Source: Hysterium pulicare CBS 123377 (Eukaryota > Ascomycota > Dothideomycetes > Hysteriales > Hysteriaceae). From it: a stretch of DNA of 64,000 nucleotides. This document shows, one piece after another, positions 1 through 11,944 of this stretch. The DNA is taken from NCBI GenBank assembly GCA_000467715.1, contig AJFK01000206.1, positions 62,001 to 126,000 on the forward strand. Direction: 5' to 3'. How positions within the stretch are numbered: position 1 is the first letter of the stretch; every line of letters begins with the position of its first letter. The notes under the pieces were generated by a model. That model was given only the letters and a program-made list of their open reading frames with translations, had not been told where the DNA came from and did not search any database. The translations under genes and the position numbers were made by a program.

Positions 1-400
1 CAGATCATCTGTTCTAGGGCACCGTGGCTCTAGGCGAGATTAAGAGGATCTAATCGTTGTTGTATGACTGACGAGCACGAAGATATGGCTTGTCCCTTCT
101 ATATTCCTGTACTAGAGTTCTTTGTATGACGTATATTCCCCGCGAATCACCACATTTCTCACAAATATTCGTGCCACTAGTTCATAATCACTAGATGACT
201 GAGATTAGATGACAGCAGGGCAGATTCATATATATATTAATACTTTCCATATATTCATCGTCATTCGATCCCTCAACAGGTCTCAGATTGGTGATTAAAG
301 AGACGCTTTCTACTTTCAGAATTCCCCCCGTCTTCAATTTAGTTCAGTGGTCGTACTAGAGTAGAGGTAGTGGATTTCTCCAGTCAGATTCTAGATTTTG
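1..400. other. Gene-free left flank
   Basis: No open frame with recognisable protein features and no RNA gene could be supported here. The sequence is of ordinary composition and leads into the AT-rich block that follows. The stretch may be spacer or the decayed edge of a repeat. Confidence 0.4.
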
Positions 401-404
401 GTTG

Positions 405-615
405 ATTAGATTAAGGTAGTTAAATTTATAATTAAAATTAAAATAAATCTTTCTAAAGCTCTTAAAGCTCCAGGATCTTTATATACTTCTTAAATAAGTT
501 TAAAAAAGGCCAAGGAGACTATTTTATTTACTAAAATACTCTCTTAAATTTTCTTTAGACATTAATTTTTATCTTTTAAGCCTCCTTTTTTAATAAGTAT
601 ATTTTAAGATGTTCT
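405..615. repeat. AT-rich degraded block, possible repeat remnant
   Basis: About 200 bp are made almost entirely of A/T runs with very few CpG, sharply different from the roughly 45-50% GC sequence on both sides. Such islands in filamentous ascomycetes usually mark repeats decayed by RIP-like C-to-T mutation. No terminal repeats or coding relic identify the element family, so this is only a compositional call. Confidence 0.45.
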
Positions 616-722
616 CTCTACTTCCCTGAGTGTATAAGATACGAAGTACGGTAACAAGTCCTAGTTCCAGAATTGGGCCCCGTCAATGTCAATCCGATCT
701 ATTGCGTCAACGTCGATTCCAA

Positions 723-2509
723 CTATGGCAGAGCGGTGTTACATTTTACTTTACGCTGATGTCTCCGTCGACTCCAAAACTCCCAAAACCACCAGGCGAG
801 CAACGTAGTGACGGTCAGGGGAACAGTGAGAGCGAGGTAAATCCACAGTTCCGGTTTTGCAGATAGTTGGAGAAGGCCTTTCGGATCTCCGACCTGGATA
901 TAACCCATGGCAAGGAAAGTCTGTTTCAGCGACATGTCGTTCAGTGAGATATCGGAGTGGAATCTGGATATGTACAGTTGACTGAAATGGTGGGAACTTA
1001 CCGCAATGAATGTGCCGGGTAGAAATATCAGTGTTACGAGGGCAATGGCCTTCACGGTCCGTGCTTCACGTATGGATTGCTCCGTCAGGTCACGCATATT
1101 GTTGCTTTCTAATGCGGCGTGATGGGAGGAGCGTACGTTGATGCAGTCGCGAATCTACAGGGCACGCCAAATATTTAGTGGAATCTTCTGAAGCTCAGTA
1201 TACTTTTCAATGACATACCGCTTCCGTGGTCCGGTCAAGCCTAGCTCTTATGAGACTGATATGTCTGATGAAAGACGAGAGCTCCGTAGTCACATCAGTG
1301 ATGTTGTCGTGCAGTATTTTATATTGCTTAAGACAGGCACTGTTTTCGCGAATTTGTCGTTTTTCAGCCTCCTTTGCCAATGCACCGAGGATGCTAATAT
1401 TATTTTGTAGTACGTGCGTCGATCGAGTCAGGAGATCATGATACCTCTGCGTGGTCCAAAGATCTCTGAAATTTACCTCTCCCAGTGTTTGCGAGAAAGG
1501 GTTGGTGAACGTAGACGATTTATCCTGCTATCCGTCAGCGTCCTTGAGCTCTTTTCAATACTCAAGGTCTCACCGACCAGCTTCAACGTCGTGATATCCA
1601 AAAACTTGAGATATTCTCGCCAGCCTGTCGGCAAAGTGCTGATTACTAGCAATGGGGTATTTGTCCAGTGGCTCCAACATGTTACTCGATCGTTACCCTT
1701 TCGCTCGTACAATTCCTCCTGGATCCGGCGCTTGAGAGTTTCAGAAGGACGAATGAGCACTACCGTTTCTCTTTGGGGCACTATGTGGAAACTTTGATAT
1801 ACTAACATTTGCCGGATGGACCAAGGGATGGGATCGGACGGATTACCATTTAGTTCGACGTATTTGAGCAGCATTGATATTTCATCAATACCGTTTGGAG
1901 CTGCCTCCCTTGCTGCTTGGCAGTGGAAATCACCTCGTCCTTCATTAAAAGGTACATCTTCTGCCACAAATGCTGTAAGTGGGTAGGCAAGCTTGGGAAA
2001 TGCTCCGATGCGAGATAAAAGGAGTGAAAGCCCAGCCTCAGTAATGTCGAGACAAGCACGGGAGTGGAGTTGGTCGATGAGGCTAATCGTCAGACTCGTG
2101 ACTTTATATTTATTATCCAAAGCTTACAATAAATTCGTCGATGGCTTTACAGGATGGTCATTCGATGGGAAGTTGGTCTCCCTAAGGCACGTCAATGTAA
2201 AGAATCTCAACTCGCAGCACAGAAGAACTCACAAATAGGTATCAAGTTCATCAAACGAAAACAAAGATTCGGTCTGGAAGTTTACTGCTAGTTCATTAGG
2301 CTAACTTTCGCAAGGGTGTAGGCTCACGGACCGTGCTCATTCGTTCGACAAGCTAAGACTTCCACCTTTCCATCCTGTCTGAATAACTGCTTCGACACCA
2401 ATGAAATTGCTACCCTAGCACCTTCATAGTCGAGGGTGTTCACGAATCCACGCTTCTCTTCAGGCTTACGGAATGGCCATGCTGCTGATTTTGGGTTTAT
2501 CGATGCCAT
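723..2509 (-). CDS. CorA-like fungal membrane protein, multi-exon
   Basis: The first exon starts at ATG 2509 (MASINPKSAAW). Three canonical introns (about 2332-2286, 2235-2180 and 2127-2082) join it to the block containing LDITEAGLSLLLSRIG and RQMLVYQSFHIVPQRETVVL. This resembles the N-terminal domain of fungal CorA-like transporter proteins. A later exon carries a heptad-like stretch (NISILGALAKEAEKRQIREN, then DNITDVTTELSSFIRHISLI). The last exon (1097-723) has MRDLTEQSIREARTVKAIAL followed by two hydrophobic segments, the membrane end expected of CorA folds. The classic GMN motif is not visible, so ion transport is not established. Between LDITTLKLVG and SSTFTNPFSQTLGEV, near 1520, I could not find an intron that keeps frame. 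Either an unusual splice site or a frameshift lies there. Confidence 0.7.
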
Positions 2510-2975
2510 CTTCGCGAGAAGAATAAACGGACAAGCTACGACAACTCAAAGCTGAGGGCTCCCGAGAGCAGGCTATAAGGGATTATCAAGAATGAGCCCA
2601 GTAAACATAAGGATGCCTCACCGGAGAAAGCGCAAGTCTCAGGTCTCTTCATTGTGTATGCGTGGTGGCTTGGTGTGCGCCACAACCTCTGCATGTGTGC
2701 CTGTTTAGTGAGACGGGAGGATATGCCTTGAAATTAGGTCTGAAAGTAGCTCCTTGAGGACTAGCGTTGTTGCGCGTCGCACATCTCCGGCTGTACAACA
2801 TAGTACTCAATTCGCACAAGTTTCTTTCTACTTGGTTGCAAGCCCTTGCTTATGAGCTCTTGTAATGACTTTGAAGTATAGGCCTCAAGAGAAATGACTG
2901 GCGGCGTTCCTACTATAGATGGGAAGCTACTACATGTAAAAGAAGCGAAAGGGGCGTCACAGCTAGTATCACACT
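2510..2975. other. Intergenic, promoter side of the CorA-like gene
   Basis: No gene was recognised in these 466 bp. The region should hold the promoter of the minus-strand CorA-like gene and the 3' end of the next minus-strand locus. No RNA gene or repeat is visible. Confidence 0.4.
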
Positions 2976-3727
2976 CTACATCAAAAGTGACAGGTTCGCC
3001 AAAGGAGCGAAGTCATAGCTTAGAGAACATATGCAATCAGTAAGAGATGTTATTCCCCGCCCTCTGAAAAACCGTGTCACCGCAGGCAAGACACTGTTAG
3101 ATTTTTGTGTGGATCCAGAGCTTTGAACGACAAGGAATCTGATGCCTGCGTCGATGCACAAAAGATGACTTGAAAAGGAATGGCACGGTCGGCGTTCATG
3201 CATTTGGAAGTTTTGAATTGGTAAACCATCTCGCCGGAGTATGTCAACGCCTTCCAAGCATCGAATCAATTCTTGCGAAGTGATTCGAATAACGAAATTC
3301 ATATCGGGTAACGCCTCAAACTCAATATATTGCCCATAGAGCTCCGCCTCGCTTCATTTTTGCGATACAACTCCTGTTTCTCGTCCTATTTCTCGTCAGA
3401 GCAAATGAATGAAGAGGGGGGGGTTTTCGCTCACCTCTGTTATCTCCTCTGGAGCCCAAACCCTGAAATCCCCATAGCCATCCGTCTACCACAGACATGT
3501 CAGTCAAGGAACCTGAACATACGTACTTGCCATTCACTTGGCATCTTATGACTGGCACACAAGACGATAGAACTCACATCCATTTTCCAAGGCTCCACTA
3601 ACCTTCCGTCAGCCCAGACAGTGGCCGGGAACCTCCTCCTCAGAAAGTCCTTGAGGTCGTCTTTATTTGCATAATGATAGATGTCTGAAATGACGAAAGG
3701 GCCATAGGGACGCGGAGCGACCGCCAT
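2976..3727 (-). pseudogene. Conserved-looking hypothetical protein, probably frameshifted
   Basis: Starting at ATG 3727 (MAVAPRPYGPFVISDIYHYA), the reading runs to WADGRLVEPWKMD. It then splices (intron about 3581-3493) to TDGYGDFRVWAPEEITE, and splices again (about 3442-3395) to DEKQELYRKNEA. Right after KNEA, near 3350, the frame is lost at a GCGAGGCG sequence. Removing four bases there would join it to ELYGQYIEFEALPDMNFVIR, which continues to 2976. The coherent amino-acid text on both sides suggests a once-functional gene with a 4-bp duplication, or an assembly error. I do not recognise the family. An upstream in-frame TTG at 3775 also exists, but ATG 3727 sits in a better start context (GCCATGG). 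Confidence 0.5.
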
Positions 3728-4366
3728 GGCCTCGTATCGATATTCTAAGGCTTTTCTGGCGCAAGGATGGCGCAAGGCCTATTTCGGCCAGCACTACAAT
3801 TGAGCGATGAAAATAGCTTCTGGACTAAGTAAAAGAAAGTGAAGGGGTTTTATCCAAAGAGAGGGAGACGAACAGAAGTGCAGCTGTGGTTTTACGGTCA
3901 GCCTAGCCTACGTGGTGTTTCCCGTTTCCCGGGCGTGAGGCTCAAAACGCAGCTGAAAGCAAGTACCTCCCAATAGTACACAATAGGCTGAAAACTGCCT
4001 TGTTGCCTTTTTTTCTGACACAAATGGATGGGGCTTAGAGCTGAGTCTGCACTTCGCTTGCAATAATCCGGAATTGGCACTAGTCCTCGTTGCTGATGGA
4101 AAAAGTAAAACATACACCCTTTTCGGACATTTGCATTCTCGGGCATTAATATGCAAGCCACTCAGGGCAACTTTGAAACTTGTGACACGTTCCATGTAAC
4201 GTACAAAAGCGTCGTTTGTTAAGACACTGGCACGGATTCCGGAATTGTTCGACCAAGAGATGGAACAATAAATAATGCTCAATTCCGACACAGGGCTACT
4301 CCCAATCTATCACATAAGCTGAAGCCTATCAAAAATTACTCTAGGCAACAACCTCGAACATGAAAA
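3728..4366. other. Intergenic between hypothetical locus and permease
   Basis: Several open frames overlap here on the minus strand (for example 4291-3908), but they lack coding character and no ATG-led family member is recognisable. The stretch probably holds the 3' UTR of the amino acid permease and the promoter of the damaged hypothetical gene. Confidence 0.4.
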
Positions 4367-6851
4367 TCATTCTGCAGAGTTCAGCCCCGGTATCCGCCGC
4401 CGAACGCCCACCCAGATGCTTCCAAGGACCCTCCCTATGGCCGTCACCACAGCGGGAACGATAAGGTCTAACCGCAAGTCAGGCTGATGGTCCTCCTTAG
4501 GTCCTCCGAAAATCCAGTATAGCCAACTCCTACCTTGGTCCGGTCGAGGGAATTTGAGTTCATTGTAGTACAGGTACCCATCCCTAGCGTGACGGTGCTC
4601 AACTCCTGCCTCATAGTACTCGCACAAGTCACATTGTCGCCTATCATACTCTTTGCTGTCATCAAAGCTATGCCGTTCCTTTGAGATGTTCACGCCTGCT
4701 GCTTTGACCGCGGAATACTCGCTGCTGGACAAGAAAAAGAGGTAGTAGAAGATGGTAACGGTGAGGAATCCGAACGAGATGATTGGGAAATACCAGCCCT
4801 TGACCGTGCGTTCTGTGCCGTCTGTGTTCTTGTACGGGCCGATGGCAACTAGAACGAGTAGGACCAAGCTACCGCTAGCATAAAACCATCCTAACATATA
4901 CTGACACACTCTTGGTACTAGCCAGGAAGGAGGTTCCCCGGGGTTCCAGCCACGCTGCGCAGGTAGGGTGTATTGGACGTTCCGAAAACGAGGAAAGAAC
5001 AGTCCTACAAAAACTATCGAGATTATTAGAAAGGTTACGAACAACTTTTCACGGGCGTGAGGGCTGAGCTTACCACCGACGAGAGTATGACAATATGTAA
5101 GTACCAACGTCGAGAACGAGATGGCTTCCGACAGGTTTGAGATCGCAGCGGATACGCAGATAAAGAATACACAGCTGATCCAATGCAACGCAATCCCTCC
5201 TTGAGGAGCACCGGTCTTAACATGAATATCGTTGCGCTGTTCGCCGTTCTCGGCTTCTAAAGCGTGCAGGTTTCGAAGTTCGGTGGCATTTTTGGCTTCC
5301 TTAGCTCTCACGGGCGCGGAGGTTCGCCAAAGGGTAGACCAAGGAAGAATGTTCGACCAAGCGATAGTTTGTTTTACTATAACCTTAGTATGAAATGTAA
5401 GAATTATCGCCATCACTAACCTCTAACACATGCGTATGTTACGCTTATCATATTTCCCACGGCGGACAGCGCCGTCAGAATCTCCCAAGCTTGGTTGGCT
5501 CGCTGACTGTTGTTAAAGAACTAGATAGACTTCGTTAATCTTTCGAAATGACTAAAGATTATGTTCTGCTCACCAACGGAACGTATTGTAGATCGAGTGT
5601 GCCATCCGAATTCCAGGGAATTGCATAGCACTGTGAATGTAAGCATGAGAACCTTTAAACGCAATTAGAATTTGCTATGGTGTAAGCCTACGTATACGAC
5701 ATTGATGAACATGTACAGCAAGCCGACAATCCATACCGCCCAGATAAACCCTTTTCTCAACGTCTTGAGGTCGTCGATTTCTCCCGCAACCTGAGGGATG
5801 TTAGTGAAGTGACCCTTTGAGCCTAGCACTGAGACTCTTCGAAACAACGACTTACCAATGTCGCATTTTCCCAGCCTTGAAAACTGAATAGCACCTGGAG
5901 CATTGCTGCAGCAGAACTCGAGTGGGCCGATGCATATGAAGTCGTGATATCATGAGCAGTGCTCTTGTGTGCCTTGGAAGCTCCTGAAAAGAGGATAACG
6001 AGCATGAGGGCGATTTTGATATATGCAATATATCTGTTTAGTCTTCGACCAGTAGCAGTAGAGAAGTAAAGCAAGAGGCAGACGACACTCGTGATGACCA
6101 CAGCGATGAGACGTAAGACCCTTTCATCGGGTATATTTTGGCTATTGGTGGCCGACATAATCACTTGGTTCGCAAACTGCATGCTGTTCGTGGTTGTTGT
6201 GTAAATGAAACAAAAGTATATAGCGTAACAGGTGTACGCCAACATGGGAGGACCAGGCATGATTTCATCTAGCTGCAAAGCTTTTAGACCCAGATCAATT
6301 CCATTAAAACGGTTGCACTAACGTATACGAGCTCGCCTCCGGTATATGGCAGTTTTCTGGAATACTCGAGATATAGAGTCATGCTACATTGGACGTAAGC
6401 AAATGAGGAATCAGGTTTGGTGGCAGGAGTTGTGCTATTAACCTTATTAATGTATAAACAAACCCCGCTGCCCAGAGCCATAGCGCTGTGCTCTTCTTTC
6501 CCGTATATAGTAGTACTGTCGGCGGTCTAATGTTGTCAGGTGAGGCTCTCATGTGCAAATTAAAGCATTGTCATACCCAGTGAAAATACCTGTTCCTATC
6601 ATCTTATTGATGATTAAAGCAGCCACATCCCATGAAGTCAGCTTGCGGCTTGGCTGAATCTTGATAGCTCGGGCAGCTGGTAGAGCAGCTGGTGTGGGCC
6701 CATCTTCGGGGTGAGAACGCGGTAAGGACTGTGTAGAAGATATAGTACGTCGTGTCTCTACTGACGATGCTGGAGAAGGCGGTCGTAGCGGCTGTTCACT
6801 TGTCAGGAATTGTTTGTAAGAGTGACGGTGGTTGTCGTGGTTTGAAGCCAT
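4367..6851 (-). CDS. Amino acid permease, APC superfamily (LAT/Mup1-like)
   Basis: The start is ATG 6851 (MASNHDNHRHSYKQF). After a Ser/Pro-rich cytosolic tail of about 80 residues comes SWDVAALIINKMIGTGIFTG, the first transmembrane segment with the GTGIF signature of L-type amino acid and methionine permeases. Canonical introns join FTGPPTVLLYTGKKSTALWL, then LEYSRKLPYTGGELVY, then LDEIMPGPPMLAYTCYAIYF and further hydrophobic segments. The last large exon ends at 4367. About 12 membrane segments can be counted over roughly 650 residues, the usual architecture. The protein is expected in the plasma membrane importing a neutral amino acid; the substrate cannot be read from sequence. At least seven introns are needed. 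Confidence 0.88.
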
Positions 6852-7802
6852 AGTTTTGTTCAAAGAGCGATGCTTCGCTCCAATTGCAAAAGCTATAGGA
6901 TGTAAGATTCCGGTAATCTGCTCTCAAGGAGTTTTTGGCTTGTCGAGCGATTCTTCGTTTTACAAGAGGCCTGGGGCCTTTCAGCTGGTGATTTCTCGCC
7001 GTTAGGCTGAAGTAGGTACTTCTAATTCGAAGGGGGGCAAAGAGAAGTGTAGGTGTCACTGCGTTGCTTTCAACGTGTACCGTGGGATTAAAATATCAGG
7101 CTGAAGGTCAAGAAAATGAAGAATGAAGCCTCTATCAAAGTATCGATCGAGAAGTAATGTTCCGGGTCTCAGCTCGAAAAAATGGCAGTAGTGAAGCTTT
7201 CATAGCAAAGCACCCTTCGGGTATATTGCAGGCGCTGAGGTGCACAGCCTGTGAAGCAGGCTGAAAGATCGCGTGGTTTTACTAAATCCACGAAAAGAAT
7301 TGCGGCTCTTCGGTTTCTGCTGCGAAACAGGGCGTCTCGAAAGTGACACCATTATTGGTGGCGTCCGTAGTTGCCCAATCAATGTTACGACTTTAGGATG
7401 CGAACCAACAAGGCAGCCTGCTGCCTAGTTTCATTCCTGCATATTTCTAGGTTACGAAGATTGAAACGAGACTCGAGATAGGAGGATCCTGGAGGCAGCC
7501 AGCTCGGATGGCGCTACCAGAAATCAGCGCAAGGAGACCAGACGCAACTTGTATCAACACAAAGGTGCTGAGGGTTGCTCAGCCTCTTGAGGGAGACCGG
7601 TTGCGGCGCAAGTGTTGCATAAAATTCAAGGAGTTCACTGGCCGGAGTTACGTTTCCCAATCCTCATCTTTCGTTGCATGTCATCAGCTAGAATGCTGCA
7701 ACTCGTAATCTACTTTTGATAGCGAGCTCTGGCAAACTTCATGTATGGCACCCATTAGCCGTTTATTTGCCAAGACAGCCCAGCTGCAAGTTTCTCAACA
7801 CC
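6852..7802. other. Divergent promoter region, permease / kinase-like gene
   Basis: This 950-bp stretch lies between the minus-strand permease and the plus-strand kinase-like gene. The open frames in it (such as 7508-7708) show no family features. The kinase frame stays open upstream to a TTG at 7716, but the first ATG in good context is at 7803. Confidence 0.5.
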
Positions 7803-10609
7803 ATGGCCCGAGCAATCGCACCTGGATTCAACTTTATGGCCCATGCAGAAGGTCGCAAATGCATGTCGTGGAAAGCGAAACACACGTTGACCGGCAAGGC
7901 GGAAAAGAAAAACAATGACAACTACGGACGCGCATCGGCCGAAGGAGAGGACATTTTGATAACACAGAGCGTGCTGGACGCAGCACTGAGCGAAACAATA
8001 ATTAAGAAGATCTTACGATGTGCATGCGAGGGTATTTGCGAGCCCATTACCCGTGAAGCGGATCCCCAAGACGACAGAAGTCTAGCGAAAGACATTGCGG
8101 GCGATCCTAAACGCCAGGTTCTGTTCGCATCGTTGGCCTTTATGGGAGGAACTTTTGCGATGCGTATGTTGCATAGACATACGTTGCACACGGTGGAAAA
8201 GACCTTGGAGGGATCAACGAACCTCAGACGGGACCTCTTTAAACCCTTCAGGGAACAGTGGAATGCTGCGATGTGCTGTCATGAACCGAGGCACACGAAT
8301 AAATATGATGAGGATGATGGCGACTATCTGCTATGTCTCGAGGCAGAATTCCTCGAGCAACTGAGGTTTGTGGCGTGGATTTTCAGGTCCCCGACGTGTG
8401 AAGCAAACAACGAACTCCGACACTTCAGCGAGAGGCAAAACATGCCGTTTATCAACGAGATAACTCTTCCCATGAGCCATCGGGAGACGGGGCGCGAGTT
8501 TTTCCAGTTTCAGATTCATTCGGACTTCTGCGATGAAAAGCTTCAGGTAAGTTTGAGAGTTGGGAGTTGGGAGTTGCGGGAGTCGAGGAAATGGCGGGGA
8601 GATTTGCTTTGGCACAGAACGCTGATCGTTTTCAGGGAACTCTCCTTTTCCGCAAGCAACTTTCCGCTACGTCTCACCACACTGATGTGCGAGGGAGGAT
8701 TCACGAGGAAAGAAATATTCTCGTCTTCCTCAAGGATCTATCCAACCGCCATATCGCCGAAGTCCTCTTTGCATATGAGGAAGAGGATCCGTGGCGTTTC
8801 AGTCTCGTATTTAACTTCTATCCCACCGACCTGAAGAGAATACTATTCCCAAATGATGATGATTCTTCAGCTTTTTCATTTCCCGATCAAACGGGGCCGA
8901 CTTTCCTGGGGTCTAGGCTGGATCATCCGGTTTGGATAGGGCTGTTGGGCGTGTTCGACGCCGTTGCGGCCGTCCATGATCCCCAGAATCACACTCGGAC
9001 TATACCCCAATCCTCTACATCTAGATTTGTCGGGGGTCATTTTGATATCAAACCAGCCAACATTGTCATTGATCAAAACGGTCGATTCCTCCTTACCGAC
9101 TTCGGCCAAGCATACTTCAGGACCGTCAGAAATTGCGAGGAGACAAACATGACAATTACCCCCGGAACGTACATTTATCAACCGCCACCTAGTTATAGCA
9201 AAGACCAAGCAAATAAAACAGTTGATCTAGCTCAAAAAAAGTGGTGGACGAGACAATATGACATTTGGTCTCTCGCATGCGTTTCGATAGAGGTTATCGC
9301 ATTCATAGTTGATGGTACTCAAGCACCTAGGCTTTTCTACGAAGAGCGTAAAGAGGACGACCATCATCACTTTGCAAACTTTTGGAAGCATGATGGTCAC
9401 GGAACCGCTTCACTGAAACCAAGTGTCCAGCGGAGACTTACCAGATACAAGGCCTTAGGAGACGACTATCTGCAAAGAGTGTCTGAGCAGATCGAAAATA
9501 TGTTCCAAATAAAAAGGGGTGATCCAATCACAGCAAAAGCTTGCCATCGGGCCCTGTCGGCCAGCGTCGAGGTTAATCGGTACATGTTCATGACCAACGA
9601 CGGAAACACCGTGGGGGAGCTAGACACAGCTAACCCGCTCGAGAGAATGCAGACTTGTTTCTCGACAGATCGAGTATTGAAACCTCTCCCATGCTCCATG
9701 TTCATGTGGAGAAGCTCTGTGCGGAACAAAATCTCCCTGATCTTGGAGTTCACGGGCTCAGACAACGGCACAGTTATTGTACCGAGTTCGACTTCCACAT
9801 TATCGGACCATATGGTTCCTATGGGATCATTCGACGTAAACGCTCTGTTTGACAATAATCGCCTTCGATCTAACGGTCTTCTCATACAATGTGGTTTTCG
9901 ATATATGCATGATGGCACAACGTTGCACATTTCCAAGCGGCGGGATTTCTACCATTTTCTTGGTGCTTTAACCCACCAGCTTCCGCAAGATGGCTCTGAA
10001 TTTAGGTTCCGAACTTGCACCGTAGAGGAAGCGGGCCTTCGTAACGCCAGAACGTGGAGATCTAGCTGCGGATATATGCATGTGTGGAGGACTCTTCTTG
10101 ATGAACACTACGATCACCTTTATTGTACAAAGTCAACAGCTAAACCCGACGTCAGCACTCCAGACACTCATATGACTAACAGCTCTTCCAGCAGCCTAAG
10201 TACCACCAAAAGCCGCACCAAGGCGAAGAAGAGACAAAGTGTTGTTTATTATAAGTTAGCACTTTACCTGCGTGGTCCCACTTCAAACTCTCTGGTTGTT
10301 CTGTCGTTGAATCACGATTGCTTTACGATCAAATTCGATACAGATAGGGGGAATTGCCCGCGTATGCTGTTCGAGAGAAAAATCAATGAGCCAAAGCTCT
10401 ACGGAACTGTTTTGGAGAGCCCGATACCGATGGCTAATGATGGTGGGGACCCAAAACTCCACCCAGATAATGTTCCGGGAATCCCACTATCTAAGGAAGT
10501 CTTAGAGCAGAGATTGGAAAACGACAGGGGCCTCAAGAAGCTCAAAGTGGAGTTCTGGAATAACGAGGGTAAATATGGTAGCTCCGAGGATTGTCCAGTG
10601 GATGACTAA
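7803..10609 (+). CDS. Protein-kinase-like protein with non-canonical HRD motif
   Basis: Two exons (7803-8546 and 8636-10609) give about 905 residues. The start is ATG 7803 in CCATGG context (MARAIAPGFNFMAHAEG). A kinase domain spans roughly residues 250-510: RKQL probably supplies the VAIK lysine, HEERNIL the alpha-C glutamate, GHFDIKPANIVID near residue 382 the catalytic loop, TDFGQA near 401 the DFG, YQPPP replaces APE, and YDIWSLACVSIEV is the F helix. The catalytic loop reads HFD instead of HRD, so the activation-loop-docking arginine is absent while Asp, Lys and Asn remain. About 250 residues before and 390 after the kinase are unfamiliar; one Ser-rich linker precedes a basic KSRTKAKKRQ stretch. 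Such large kinase-like proteins are often lineage-specific in filamentous fungi. Partner and substrate are unknown. Confidence 0.8.
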
Positions 10610-11944
10610 CAGGTCCCTCACCAGATCAGCAAAAGTTCTCCAAATACTACCATGAGTTGTTTAGATAACGACTACCTATTCATGTCGTGTCATACATACT
10701 CTTCGACGATCATAAAGCCAGAAAGACCGAGTGAATGCCACGATCCTCACCTCTCGCGAGCCCAAGTCCCTCGGAATGAATACCACCACTTCTCAGCAGC
10801 CAGCTCAACCGTATCTCGTCAATCCGGCCTACTGCAATGTAATAGCACCGGCTATCAGCCGTCCACAAACATCAATGTTGAGACAATCGTAACTTAGGTC
10901 CGCTTGATACCCAATGCCGAGCCGCTTTAGTCCAAATTCTGACCTCACTACTAGATATTGTTCGCTTCAGACTCGACTCCACAACGTCAACCTTGAAGAA
11001 TCTAGTCGGCCTTCAAGTGCTAGCCTATGTTTTCTTGATTTCACACTACACGATGGAACTCTTGGCTCTGTTTTCGTGACTTCACACTCCACGATCGACC
11101 AAACGGCTGACAGCCGCCGACCGACTCTCCACCCCACTTCCCACTTCCCCATCACACACCCTCCGTACGGCTTGTCTTGCCACTTCCCCACGAACCGCCG
11201 ACTTGTAATCCTCAACATTATCCATCGAAAAAATTGCTCAACACCAAAAAGAGCGGTGTATGACTCGTACACACGCCAGTACTTCGTCAATTTCAATCAA
11301 CATCACACACCGCACTTCCATCCGCCAGCCACGTGTATATCATCGATACAATATCTCAGCCTAGTTACACTAAATCCAGTTTTCAGTGGGATGATAACCA
11401 CGTTAGTGTATACCCGGCTACAATAAGATATTAGACTTCCGGGGAACAGCGGCAGGATTCAAGCAGCGGGGCGGGGCGAAGCGAAGAACCTTGATATCAG
11501 AGATGAAACGTGTAAGGATCGAGATCCGTGACAATTGCCACGAGTTGGTTGTTGGTTGTAGAGGTACATGAGAACAATTGGATTAGGATGACGTAGCTTG
11601 GGCGTAGAAGCGGCTGGGAGAAAAGTAAAGAATGTTTAGGAGTACCAGTTGAAGACTTTTTGGCATCCATATCATCTCAAGTAGCTGTCAGTAATGGATG
11701 ATAATAAGGATATCGCACATCTTGCCCGCATTCCTACATCACTCGTGTTGGCGATCACTCTCGAACATCAAGTACTGTCATATGTCCACGTCCACATTCT
11801 TCTTCAATCGTGGAAAGGTGCGGTTAAAAGTTATGTTTTGCCATTTATTTGTTAACATAACACCTTTTCGATGCCCATATTCATTGAAAGTTGAAGAGAC
11901 CCAGAAAAGCCCACATCGCTAGCCTATTCAACCACCAAGCCCAT
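10610..11944. other. Long intergenic stretch, no supported gene
   Basis: There are 1.3 kb between the kinase-like gene and eS1. The longest open frame (10914-11426 plus, 170 codons) is rich in His, Pro, Thr and Ser, has no family features, and has an open antisense frame over the same bases. That is typical of low-complexity C-rich noncoding DNA. The right end should hold the 3' UTR of the minus-strand eS1 gene. Confidence 0.5.

Noticed and set aside
3908-4291. 127-codon minus-strand frame between hypothetical gene and permease
   Set aside because: No coding character, overlaps another frame of similar length, and lies in the expected permease 3' flank.
10914-11426. 170-codon open frame after the kinase-like gene
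   Set aside because: The composition is low-complexity (His, Pro, Ser, Thr), there is a long open antisense frame over the same bases, and no domain or splice structure is visible.
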